Shown here in pieces: positions 8,562-17,278 of a stretch of 64,000 nucleotides of DNA. Made by a program: the position numbers and the translations under genes. Every line of letters begins with the position of its first letter. The first letter of the stretch is position 1. The stretch comes from Vibrio sp. 10N.286.49.B3 (GTDB taxonomy: Bacteria > Pseudomonadota > Gammaproteobacteria > Enterobacterales > Vibrionaceae), in assembly GCF_002873395.1 (NCBI RefSeq), contig NZ_MCUV01000034.1, forward strand, positions 29,070 to 93,069, in the 5' to 3' direction. Under the pieces are notes generated by a model. The model did not search any database. It was not told where the DNA came from and was given only the letters and a program-made list of their open reading frames with translations.

Positions 8562-10313
8562 ATGATGAATAAATACAATAAAGCCGTGACGATAACGCTG
8601 GCACACATCAACGACACTCATTCCTACTTTGAACCAACCTCTTTACAACTCTCTCTTGAGGTGGCAGGTTCAACGATAAATCCTTATGTGAGTGCTGGTG
8701 GATTTGCTCGTATTGCAACAAGAGCTAAGCAATTAAAACAAATCGCTCAAGAGAAAGGGCAAGACTTTTTATTTCTACATGCTGGGGACTGCTTTCAAGG
8801 CACGCTCTATTTTTCCCTGTTTAAAGGTCAAGCAAATGTCGACATGCTCAATGGGTTAGATCTCGATGCTATGGTGTTGGGAAACCATGAATTGGATATG
8901 GGCAATGAACCGGTCGCGCAATTTACACAACATATTAATTTTCCTTTGCTTGCTGGTAACTGGGATTTAAGCCAAGAAAATCAAGATAAAGCATACACAT
9001 TAGATGGGCAGCCACAGGTTAAATCCTATCAGCCAGACACTCAATCGGCTGCGTATATCATTAAAAACATCCAAGATGAACAGGTCGCTATATTTGGTCT
9101 ATCCATCGATAAAATGAGTGATATTGCCAATCCCGATCCTGATACGCCATTTATTGATTCCATCGCAACGGCAAAAGCGACGATCAAGCAAATCAATCAA
9201 CAGGGTGTGAATAAGATAATCTTATTAAGTCACTTAGGCTATGAAGCGGATTTAGCGCTTGCTGAGCAAGTTGAGGGTATTGGTTTAATTGTGGGTGGAC
9301 ATAGCCATCGTTTACAGGGCGATTTCTCAGCATTAGGGCTAACTAAAGATGATCCGTACGGGGTCAAGGTCAATCAAACGTATATTGTTCAGGCTGGGTT
9401 ACACGCTTTAACTCTTGGTCACTGTGAGATCACTTTTTCAGCGCAAGGTGAGGTGACACATTTTACTGGTCGTAATGAACTGCTACTAGGGCGACGGTTA
9501 TTTATCGATTCCATGTTAAGCCGTAGCCGTGAAGAAAATGAAGATCATCGTTTAGCCTGTGAGTTCTTAGCACAACACCCTCATGTGGTTGTATGTAAAA
9601 AAGATCCCGCTTTACAAAGTATTCTTACTGATACCTATATGCCAAAAGTGAGAGAGTTACAGCAACATATTATTGCCTATGCAGATAGCCCATTACGACA
9701 TGTGCGTATTCCTGATGCGGGTGGTGAGAGCCAGTTAGCCCCGATAGTGGCAGAATCGTTTTATTTTCAAATGAATCAGTTGGGTTACGATGTCGAATTT
9801 GCTATCCACAATGCTGGTGGTGTACGTAACTCTTTGAATGAAGGTGCAGTGTCTGTGGCTGATATTGCAGGGAAACTGCTTCCGTTTGCCGTGCCTATTG
9901 GTATTTATGATATTGATGGTCAAGCCATTGCAGACGCATTGGAAGGGGCGATTAATAATGCCACGAATAATGGTATCAAAGGTACGGGCTCTGGCAGTTA
10001 CCCTTATACGCATAATTTACAGTTTGAGTATCATGCCGATCGTCCACAGGGTGAGCGCATTACAGATTTAAAGATCAATCACCCCACTTTAGGTTGGTGT
10101 CCGGTTGACCCTGCTGCTATTTATCGAGGTACCTCATCGGCTTATACCATGAAGGGCAAAGAAGGCTATGATGCTTTACTCAATATGCAAGGTGAGGGGG
10201 TTGTGACAACAAGTTCTATGTCTGAATGTATGGTGGCTTTATTAACGCAAAATCCACAGCGCTTAAACCAACAAAACCGTCATGCACTACAAAAATATGC
10301 ATGCGTAAAATAA
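8562..10313 (+). CDS. bifunctional metallophosphatase/5'-nucleotidase, apparently cytoplasmic
   Basis: A 583-residue enzyme of the UshA/5'-nucleotidase family. The metal-binding motifs of the calcineurin-like domain are all present: LAHINDTH near residue 15, HAGDCFQG, LGNHELDMG and GGHSH. The C-terminal nucleotidase domain shows IHNAGGVRNSLNEG and later GSYPY. Unlike periplasmic UshA it has no signal peptide; the metallophosphatase motif starts within 20 residues of the N-terminus. Likely substrates are nucleotides or related phosphate esters, but these cannot be told from sequence. It is a single gene followed by a strong terminator. Confidence 0.9.
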   Translation: MMNKYNKAVTITLAHINDTHSYFEPTSLQLSLEVAGSTINPYVSAGGFARIATRAKQLKQIAQEKGQDFLFLHAGDCFQGTLYFSLFKGQANVDMLNGLDLDAMVLGNHELDMGNEPVAQFTQHINFPLLAGNWDLSQENQDKAYTLDGQPQVKSYQPDTQSAAYIIKNIQDEQVAIFGLSIDKMSDIANPDPDTPFIDSIATAKATIKQINQQGVNKIILLSHLGYEADLALAEQVEGIGLIVGGHSHRLQGDFSALGLTKDDPYGVKVNQTYIVQAGLHALTLGHCEITFSAQGEVTHFTGRNELLLGRRLFIDSMLSRSREENEDHRLACEFLAQHPHVVVCKKDPALQSILTDTYMPKVRELQQHIIAYADSPLRHVRIPDAGGESQLAPIVAESFYFQMNQLGYDVEFAIHNAGGVRNSLNEGAVSVADIAGKLLPFAVPIGIYDIDGQAIADALEGAINNATNNGIKGTGSGSYPYTHNLQFEYHADRPQGERITDLKINHPTLGWCPVDPAAIYRGTSSAYTMKGKEGYDALLNMQGEGVVTTSSMSECMVALLTQNPQRLNQQNRHALQKYACVK

Positions 10314-10632
10314 GTGCTTAATTAAAAATGTATAGCTATCAATGCCGAGATCTTAACATCTAAGATCTCGGCATTATTTTTATGCTTGTTTATTTACTTA
10401 TCTGGCTCTTTAGTGAGTATTTATGAAGGATGTTTGAATATTTCATACTCAGTGCTTGTTGCCTCGTGTTAATGGTTTGTTTGATTAGAAAAACTAATCC
10501 GAATGAAGAGTATTTGTCATTTTTTAACCACCTTTAAATGGCTTATTATTCAACCAACAAAACCTATTTTGACTTTTTGCTACAAAGGATAATTTTGAGC
10601 ATTGAGTAACAACACATTCTAGAGAGGCAATC
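10314..10632 (+). other. 319-base intergenic region: terminator, A+T-rich leader and small inverted repeat
   Basis: It holds the terminator of the upstream nucleotidase gene and, at 10483-10499, an inverted repeat GATTAG-aaaaa-CTAATC that could be an operator for the next small gene. No further ORF or RNA was seen. Confidence 0.5.
10341..10380 (+). terminator. Rho-independent terminator after the nucleotidase gene
   Basis: A long hairpin of about 14 bp, AATGCCGAGATCTTA paired with TAAGATCTCGGCATT, is followed by ATTTTTAT. It is one of the strongest terminators in the window. Confidence 0.92.
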
Positions 10633-10824
10633 ATGGACCAAGCAGTGAATATTAATACTATTGCATCACCAATCTCTATGGATAAGAAGACCTATTCGGT
10701 TAATTTCAAAGGACTGATTGCACACTTATTTGACATTCTTTTTGTTAGAAGCAACACAGAAAAAACCTATTATGCCAGTGACTTATCAAGTCATATGCAA
10801 AAAGATATTGGTTTACACCGCTAA
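10633..10824 (+). CDS. small DUF1127-like protein
   Basis: A 63-residue protein. Its C-terminus, LSSHMQKDIGLHR, matches the end of DUF1127 (YjiS-like) proteins, where a 'L..HLLRDIGL.R' motif is usual. The family contains small basic proteins; some bind RNA or act in phosphate and carbon metabolism, but the function here is unknown. It is expressed alone, with an AGAGAGG ribosome site upstream and a terminator 30 bases downstream. Confidence 0.85.
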   Translation: MDQAVNINTIASPISMDKKTYSVNFKGLIAHLFDILFVRSNTEKTYYASDLSSHMQKDIGLHR

Positions 10825-10852
10825 CATTATTTGAAAAAACAATAGTTTATAT

Positions 10853-10887
10853 AGCACTGAGCCTGAAAATGACTCAGTGCTTTTTTA
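10853..10887 (+). terminator. Rho-independent terminator after the DUF1127-like gene
   Basis: A 9-bp stem (AGCACTGAG at 10853-10861, CTCAGTGCT at 10873-10881) is followed by a run of T. It separates the small gene from the chemosensory operon. Confidence 0.92.
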
Positions 10888-10996
10888 TTTCTAAGCTAAA
10901 TTCTAAGAAATCATCAGTAAAGTGGCTATACTTTATAGCATATTGTTGCATATCTGTTCACGGTCGAATAGGTATAATATGCGCTAAAGGATTGAT

Positions 10997-13126
10997 ATGC
11001 CAGATAGTACTCAGCAGTTTGAATTGATATTTTTTGAAGAGATGACAGAGCATCTTCAAGAAATGGAGTCACTGTTGCTCGATATTAATGAAAGTCAGGA
11101 TAACTCAGAAGCTCTCGATGCCATTTTTAGAGCCGCACACTCTATCAAAGGTGGAGCAGGGATTTTCGACTTTGATGATATTTCTTCCGTTACTCATATT
11201 TTAGAAAACCTCCTCGATAAGCTTAGAAATAATGACATTGCATTAACCAAGCAGATGGTCAGTGTTTTCCTCCAAGCGAGAGATTTGCTTGAGTCACTTC
11301 AAAATGCACACCAGTTCGATGATCATGCCCCTGTCGATCCCGCTCGCGTTAAGGAGATTTGTCGTCAGTTAGATAGCCTATGTAAACAGCACCTCATTGA
11401 TATTGAACCTTCGCCTTCAATGGTTAAGAGCGCTCCGCAGCAAGACGCAATGAGTGAACTATCCATCGATGAAAAATCGATAGTTAAAATCTTATTAGTC
11501 GAAGACAGTAAAGTTAACCAAAAAATGGCAGCCCATAATTTAAAAAAAATAGGCTTTACCTGGTTAGATATTGCCGAAGATGGACAGCAAGCGATTGATA
11601 AATTAAATAGTTCTATTGAAGAGCCATTTAATTTAGTGCTGTTAGATTGCCAAATGCCAGTGATGGATGGTTATCTCGCGACCCAAGCGATAAGAAATGG
11701 TGATGCTGGCAAGGTACATCAAGATATTATTATTATTGCGATGACCGCAATGACTGGAGATAAAGAAAAAGACAGATGCTTACAAGTCGGGATGGATGAC
11801 TATTTAGTTAAGCCTATCAAAGCGGTGCTGGTGGATGAAAAAATTAAGCTGTGGTTTCGAAAAAAAATCGATCGCGCACAGAGCCAGGTTGAAGTCGTTG
11901 CCAATAAAGTTGTAGAAAGTAAGCCCTTAGTGAAGAAGGTTGCCAAGCTTGCGGTGACCAAGCCTAAAGAAGCCTCATCTATACGCGTCAGTACAGCCAA
12001 AGTTGATCAATTAATAAACCAAGTGGGCGAGTTAATTATTACTCAGTCGATGTTGCAAAAGTTGACCGCTGATCTAGGGCTAAGTAGCAACGAACTATTG
12101 GCGACACGGCTCAATCAACTTGAGAGTAATACACGTGACTTACAAGCATCTGCCATGTCGGTGAGAATGATGCCCATTGGCACAGTCTTTGGTCGATTTC
12201 CTCGTATCATTCGTGACTTATCGGCGGTATTAAATAAAAAAATAAAACTAGTGATAGAAGGAGAGCAAACAGAGCTCGATAAAGGTTTGCTTGAGATGTT
12301 AGTCGATCCCCTTACTCATTTGATCCGGAATAGCATGGATCATGGCATTGAATTGCCGGAAATTAGAAAAATAAACAATAAAAGTGAAGAAGGGACAATT
12401 AGATTATCAGCGGTGTATCGAGGAGGAGATGTCATTGTTCATGTTGATGATGATGGCGCGGGGATTGATCCTGAAAAAATACTGGCAAAGGCGCGAGCAA
12501 AAGGAATGAAACTGCCCGCAAAAATGGCAGAAAGCGAGATATTTCAATTACTCTTTTCGGCAGGGTTTTCTACAGCAGAAGTGGTTACCGATGTGTCAGG
12601 TCGTGGGGTTGGCTTAGATGTCGTGAAAAGAAATATTGCCAGTATGGGGGGCAAAGTTGCCATTAGTTCTCAGCTTGGCTTGGGCTCAAGAATGTCAATT
12701 CAATTACCTTTGACGTTAGCGATTGTAGAAGGTATGTCTATTTCTGTTGGCGAGCATGTTTATATTATTCCACTTACTTATATTGTTGAGTCACTACAGC
12801 CAAAACGAGAACACTTAAAAATTCTGAATAGTGGTGAAATGATGATTAAAGTTCATGGCGAATATATTACGGTTATTTGCTTGTATAAGTTTTTTAATAT
12901 AGAAACCGAACTAAAACACCCAAGTGAAGGCATTGTGGTTATTTTAGAGCATGATAATAAAGTGATCGCTTTATTTGTGGATAGTCTTATTGGTCAGCAG
13001 CAAGTGGTATTGAAAAAAATAGAAAATAACTTTCGTAAAGTTCCCTGCATATCGGGTGCGACGATTATGGGTGATGGTCGAGTCTCTTTAATTCTTGATG
13101 TGGCTGATTTGGTTAGGCAGTGTTAA
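10997..13126 (+). CDS. cheA: hybrid chemotaxis kinase CheA with internal receiver domain
   Basis: A 709-residue histidine kinase. Residues 1-110 are an Hpt (P1) domain with phosphoaccepting His48 in AAHSIKGG. Residues about 165-280 are a complete receiver domain (VEDS, Asp217 in LLDCQMPVMDG, Lys in LVKPIK) in the place where P2, the CheY/CheB-docking domain, normally sits. Then follow the dimerisation helix pair (about 332-395), the ATPase with LIRNSMDHG, VDDDGAGID and GRGVGLDVVKRN, and a CheW-like P5 domain (about 570-705). It is the first gene of a five-gene operon. A TATAAT at 10973-10978 and AAAGGA at 10986-10991 precede it. All catalytic residues seem intact. Confidence 0.95.
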   Translation: MPDSTQQFELIFFEEMTEHLQEMESLLLDINESQDNSEALDAIFRAAHSIKGGAGIFDFDDISSVTHILENLLDKLRNNDIALTKQMVSVFLQARDLLESLQNAHQFDDHAPVDPARVKEICRQLDSLCKQHLIDIEPSPSMVKSAPQQDAMSELSIDEKSIVKILLVEDSKVNQKMAAHNLKKIGFTWLDIAEDGQQAIDKLNSSIEEPFNLVLLDCQMPVMDGYLATQAIRNGDAGKVHQDIIIIAMTAMTGDKEKDRCLQVGMDDYLVKPIKAVLVDEKIKLWFRKKIDRAQSQVEVVANKVVESKPLVKKVAKLAVTKPKEASSIRVSTAKVDQLINQVGELIITQSMLQKLTADLGLSSNELLATRLNQLESNTRDLQASAMSVRMMPIGTVFGRFPRIIRDLSAVLNKKIKLVIEGEQTELDKGLLEMLVDPLTHLIRNSMDHGIELPEIRKINNKSEEGTIRLSAVYRGGDVIVHVDDDGAGIDPEKILAKARAKGMKLPAKMAESEIFQLLFSAGFSTAEVVTDVSGRGVGLDVVKRNIASMGGKVAISSQLGLGSRMSIQLPLTLAIVEGMSISVGEHVYIIPLTYIVESLQPKREHLKILNSGEMMIKVHGEYITVICLYKFFNIETELKHPSEGIVVILEHDNKVIALFVDSLIGQQQVVLKKIENNFRKVPCISGATIMGDGRVSLILDVADLVRQC

Positions 13127-13644
13127 GTCAAATGGAAGGTGATGTTTTGGATAATGAAACAAAAAGCGCAACAAATGAATACTTAACATTTTGGCTAGGT
13201 AAGGAATATTATGGTATCGATATATTAACAGTTCAAGAGATTAGAACGTACGATCAAGTGACATCAATACCGAATATGCCAGCCTATATAAAAGGTGTGA
13301 TGAATTTACGTGGAGTTGTGATCCCTATTGTTGATATGAGAGTGAAATTTAGCTTAACCGATATTACCTATCATGAAATGACAGTGGTTATTATCTTGAA
13401 TATTGGGCATAGAATTGTTGGCATTGTTGTTGATAGCGTTGCTGATGTTGTTTTACTAGAGCAAACCGATGTTCAGCCACCGCCTAATTTTGCAAGTGCA
13501 TTAGATACAAAATATATTAAGGGTTTAGCATCTCAGAATGAATTAATGCTGGTGTTGATGAATATTCAAAAACTGATGAATAGTGATGATATGGCATTGT
13601 TTGAACAGTTAAGCAGCAACTCAGAACAACGGATTGATGAATAA
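13120..13644 (+). CDS. cheW: chemotaxis coupling protein CheW
   Basis: A CheW of up to 174 residues. It shows YLTFWLGKEYYGIDILTVQEI, then a GVMNLRGVVIPIVDMR strand and an IVGIVVDSVADV stretch, all typical of CheW, the adaptor between chemoreceptors and CheA. The start is uncertain. GTG 13120 overlaps the end of cheA, ATG 13132 follows, and TTG 13147 is preceded by a very good GGAAGGTGA site about seven bases away. I think TTG 13147 (MDNETKSAT) could be the real start. Tight spacing on both sides places it in the che operon. Confidence 0.94.
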   Translation: MLSQMEGDVLDNETKSATNEYLTFWLGKEYYGIDILTVQEIRTYDQVTSIPNMPAYIKGVMNLRGVVIPIVDMRVKFSLTDITYHEMTVVIILNIGHRIVGIVVDSVADVVLLEQTDVQPPPNFASALDTKYIKGLASQNELMLVLMNIQKLMNSDDMALFEQLSSNSEQRIDE

Positions 13645-13656
13645 AAGGCATTTAAA

Positions 13657-16452
13657 ATGAGCAATGAAAATAAAGAGTATTTTGTATCTGAAAATGAACT
13701 TCTTGTATCGACGACGGATTTAGTAGGAAATATTACCTTTGCTGATAAAAATTTCATTCGTGTCAGTGGCTTTTCAAATGAAGAACTGATGGGGCAACCG
13801 CACAGCATAATACGCCATCCGGATATGCCAAAAGAAGCATTCGAAGATTTTTGGAATGAAATATCAGCAGGGCATTGTTGGTCAGGAATTATCAAGAACA
13901 GACAAAAAGACGGTGGCTTTTATTGGGTTAAATCGGATGTCACACCACTTTATGAAGATGGCACTCAGATTGGCTTTATGTCAGTTCGCTCAATGCCCAA
14001 TAAAACGGAATTAGAAAAAGCCAAGATCCTTTACGCTCAATTTAAAGAAGGCGAACAAGGTAATCGAATTTTTATGCGTGGCAAGATAGTAAAAAAACAG
14101 AAAAGAACGCGCTTCTCCCACCTATCGATAAAACAGCGCTTATTTGGTCAAGTACTCGTGGCTACTGTCTCATTGCTTATTGTATTGTGCTTAGGAATTT
14201 ATAGTTCTTATCAAGAAAAAGAGTCGGTTTCTCATTTATATAATACCCATATAGAGTCTTATGGACGCCTATTAGAAATAGATAAAGCCTGGGGGGAGAA
14301 TAAGCATCTATTAGAGTTGTTATTATTGACAGAACAATATGATAAACATCTGGAAATAGCAAGTAAGCTAAAGAAAAATTCATCTGATATAAAAGAGATA
14401 ACAACTGATTTAGTTGAGGAGTTTGACTTAGAACTCAAGAGTAACGTTAATGTTGAGTATTATAGAGAGATAGCTAAACAAAGTGATCTCATGTCAGATA
14501 CATTCTTGTCAGATACTTACAATACGATCTTATTGGGTAAGCAAGATGAGAGAAGTGATACTAAATTTGACTCTATGATCGTTATGATTATCTCTGAAAT
14601 TAGTGACTATCAAGTGAAAATGGAAGAATTAGCCACAATAAATAGACAGCAATCGCTCGATATTTATAAAAATAGCCAAAGGGTTTTTTGGCTTGAGGCT
14701 ACTTTCGCCACGGGCGTAACGGCTTTTTTTATAGCTGTATATTTAAGTTTTGCTTATTTCTTTAATCGCGATATAGCGTATAGATTAAAAAACATGCGAC
14801 GTTGTTTCATGAGGTTAGTGAAACAAGATTACTTATTTGATATCGATATCGAGAATAATGATGAAATAGGTAAAGTATTTAATGCCCTTAAAGTCATGAA
14901 AGTACAATTAGCTTTTAACATGGAAAATATGAAGCAAAAAGCAATTGAAACGACGCGCATTAAAATCGCTTTAGACAGTGTCAGTACCAATGTGATGATT
15001 GAAGATAATACGAGAGAAATTATCTATGCAAACCCTGCGATCATGGCAATGTTTAAACATTCAGAGCAAGAGTTTCAGGTGCTTTCTGATACTTTTGATG
15101 CCGATAAACTTATAGGTCAGAATACCCAAGATTTGCAACTGAGTTCACTGAGTAATCTTGATTTAACGGCTGATAATGCAGGAAGAAACATTCAAGAAGT
15201 TGAAGTTAATGGGCGAATTTTTAATATTGTTGCTAACCCAGTTATTGATGAGAATCACCAACAGATAGGCTATGTAACGGAGTGGTCTGATCGTACATCA
15301 GAAATTGCGGTGGAGAAAGAGATTGAAAATGTCATTCATGCTGCAGTGAGTGGCGACTTTACTCAACGTATGGGCTTAGATGGTAAGAATGCGTTCTTCA
15401 CTATGCTTTGTGAAAACATGAATCGTCTACTCGAAATCAATGAAGTGAGCTTAGCCGAAATTGTTAAAGTCCTCTCTTCTCTGGCTGAAGGCGATCTTAC
15501 CTCGCAAATTACAGCCGATTACACAGGTGCGTTTGGTGAGTTAAAAGATAGCTCTAATATGACGGTGGAAAAACTCAAAGAGATGATTCTGCATATTAAA
15601 ATTTCTGCCGACACGATAAATACCGCAGCGAAAGAGATTGCCATTGGGAATGTAGACTTAGCACAGCGAACGGAAAAGCAGGCACGGAGTTTAGAAGTCA
15701 CATCTTCAAGTATGGAAGAGCTAACCATTACGGTTAAACAGAATTCCGAGCACTCTAAACAAGCCAACAGTTTAGCCAAAGATACGTCAAAAAATGCTCT
15801 TAAAGGTGGGGAGATAGTGAAGCAAGTTGTTGATAATATGAATGAGATCAATACCAGTTCGCAAGAAGTGATGAGTATTATTTCCGTTATTGATAGTATT
15901 GCATTCCAAACGAATATTCTTGCACTCAATGCGGCAGTAGAAGCGGCAAGAGCCGGGGAGCAAGGGCGTGGGTTTGCTGTCGTGGCTACGGAGGTGAGAA
16001 ACTTAGCACAACGCTCTGCTGCTGCGGCAAAAGAAGTTAAAACGTTAATTAATTCCTCTGTACATAAAATTGAATTGGGATCTAAGCTTGCAGATCAAGC
16101 TGGCGAGTCCATTGATGGTGTGGTGGACTCCATCCAAGAGGTTGCGCAGTTAATTGAAGAGATAACATTAGCTTCAGTAGAACAAAGTGTTGGCCTTGAT
16201 CAAGTCAGTCGTGCGGTTTTAGAGGTCGATGATGTCACTCAACAAAATTCAGCCTTAGTTGAAGAAAGCTCTGCTGCGGCAAGTTCTCTCGAAGAGCAAG
16301 TGGCGAATCTAGCCATTTATGTTGCAGCGTTTGATACTGGTGAAGAGGACTTTAATACTGCTGAGAAGCGTGTTAATGAGAGTAAAGTAACCACGACATC
16401 GACCAAGCCAGCGAGTCATTCTGCTGATGATCATGATTGGTCTGAGTTCTAA
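13657..16452 (+). CDS. methyl-accepting chemotaxis protein with two PAS domains
   Basis: A 931-residue receptor. An N-terminal cytoplasmic PAS domain (about residues 5-120), with FIRVSGFSNEELMGQPH and IRHPDMPKEAF, is of the Aer type that often binds FAD. Two membrane helices (about 165-187 and 340-362) flank a roughly 150-residue periplasmic sensor. After HAMP comes a second PAS (about 430-545), another HAMP-like segment and the signalling hairpin with the conserved tip (FQTNILALNAAVEAARAGEQ). The protein ends in DWSEF, which fits the xWxxF tether that recruits CheR and CheB. Both adaptation enzymes are encoded just downstream. Its likely inputs are redox state or a periplasmic ligand. Confidence 0.93.
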   Translation: MSNENKEYFVSENELLVSTTDLVGNITFADKNFIRVSGFSNEELMGQPHSIIRHPDMPKEAFEDFWNEISAGHCWSGIIKNRQKDGGFYWVKSDVTPLYEDGTQIGFMSVRSMPNKTELEKAKILYAQFKEGEQGNRIFMRGKIVKKQKRTRFSHLSIKQRLFGQVLVATVSLLIVLCLGIYSSYQEKESVSHLYNTHIESYGRLLEIDKAWGENKHLLELLLLTEQYDKHLEIASKLKKNSSDIKEITTDLVEEFDLELKSNVNVEYYREIAKQSDLMSDTFLSDTYNTILLGKQDERSDTKFDSMIVMIISEISDYQVKMEELATINRQQSLDIYKNSQRVFWLEATFATGVTAFFIAVYLSFAYFFNRDIAYRLKNMRRCFMRLVKQDYLFDIDIENNDEIGKVFNALKVMKVQLAFNMENMKQKAIETTRIKIALDSVSTNVMIEDNTREIIYANPAIMAMFKHSEQEFQVLSDTFDADKLIGQNTQDLQLSSLSNLDLTADNAGRNIQEVEVNGRIFNIVANPVIDENHQQIGYVTEWSDRTSEIAVEKEIENVIHAAVSGDFTQRMGLDGKNAFFTMLCENMNRLLEINEVSLAEIVKVLSSLAEGDLTSQITADYTGAFGELKDSSNMTVEKLKEMILHIKISADTINTAAKEIAIGNVDLAQRTEKQARSLEVTSSSMEELTITVKQNSEHSKQANSLAKDTSKNALKGGEIVKQVVDNMNEINTSSQEVMSIISVIDSIAFQTNILALNAAVEAARAGEQGRGFAVVATEVRNLAQRSAAAAKEVKTLINSSVHKIELGSKLADQAGESIDGVVDSIQEVAQLIEEITLASVEQSVGLDQVSRAVLEVDDVTQQNSALVEESSAAASSLEEQVANLAIYVAAFDTGEEDFNTAEKRVNESKVTTTSTKPASHSADDHDWSEF

Positions 16453-17276
16453 TGGAGCTAAATACACCTTTTCTGTTTACAGAGCAAGACTTCAAAATGA
16501 TTGCTAATTTAATCTATAGCGAAATAGGGGTGTCATTGCATGAGAATAAGAAAAATCTTGTTTATAATAGATTAATTGGTCGTTTGAGGGCAAAAAAACT
16601 CGATAGCTTTGAGGCGTATTTAGAGCAATTACAAGATCGAGATTCACCAGAGTGGGCTTGTTTTATTAATGCCTTAACGACTAATTTGACCTATTTTTTT
16701 CGTGAATCTTATCATTTTGATTTACTGGCTGATCACATGAAAACGAATTTTTTAACGCGCAGCCGATCAAAACCGTTAAAAATTTGGTGTTCAGCTTGCT
16801 CAACAGGAGAAGAAGCCTACAGTATAGCGATGACAATGATAGAGGCATTTGGCACGATGAGCCCCCCAGTTAAAATATTGGCGACCGATATCAATAGCGA
16901 TGTGTTAAGGACTGCAAAAGAGGGCTGTTATAGCACTGGGCAATTAGGAAGTGTCAGTAATGAACAACTTCATAGGTTCTTCTTAAAAAAAACGAACAAT
17001 GGTACTTTTGAAGTAAAACCAGAAGTTAAAGCGTTAATTAGTTTTAAACCATTGAACCTCATTGATCAAAAATGGCCAATGAAAAAGAAGTTTGATGTTA
17101 TATTTTGCCGTAATGTTTTGATCTATTTTGATAAAATCACACAAGAAAAACTTCTTAGTAAATTTGCTAGGTATGAAGACAAAGGATCGCTACTCTTTCT
17201 TGGTCATTCAGAAACATTTTCTCATCAACAAACTGACTTCAAATTGCTCTGTAAAACTATGTATAAAAGGATTTAG
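16452..17276 (+). CDS. cheR: chemoreceptor methyltransferase CheR
   Basis: A 274-residue enzyme. The N-terminal helical domain (about 1-80) precedes a SAM-dependent methyltransferase fold with WCSACSTGEEAYSIAM, ILATDIN and FCRNVLIYFD, all canonical for CheR. It methylates glutamates of the receptor with S-adenosylmethionine. The start codon overlaps the receptor stop (TAATG), so translation is coupled, and it probably adapts that receptor through its C-terminal pentapeptide. Confidence 0.96.
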   Translation: MELNTPFLFTEQDFKMIANLIYSEIGVSLHENKKNLVYNRLIGRLRAKKLDSFEAYLEQLQDRDSPEWACFINALTTNLTYFFRESYHFDLLADHMKTNFLTRSRSKPLKIWCSACSTGEEAYSIAMTMIEAFGTMSPPVKILATDINSDVLRTAKEGCYSTGQLGSVSNEQLHRFFLKKTNNGTFEVKPEVKALISFKPLNLIDQKWPMKKKFDVIFCRNVLIYFDKITQEKLLSKFARYEDKGSLLFLGHSETFSHQQTDFKLLCKTMYKRI

Positions 17277-17278
17277 TT

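Noticed and set aside
9735..10013. 92-codon minus-strand ORF inside the nucleotidase gene
   Set aside because: Antisense of a conserved domain; no independent coding evidence.
15519..15929. 136-codon minus-strand ORF inside the chemoreceptor gene
   Set aside because: It is the antisense of the conserved signalling domain, which is clearly coding on the plus strand.
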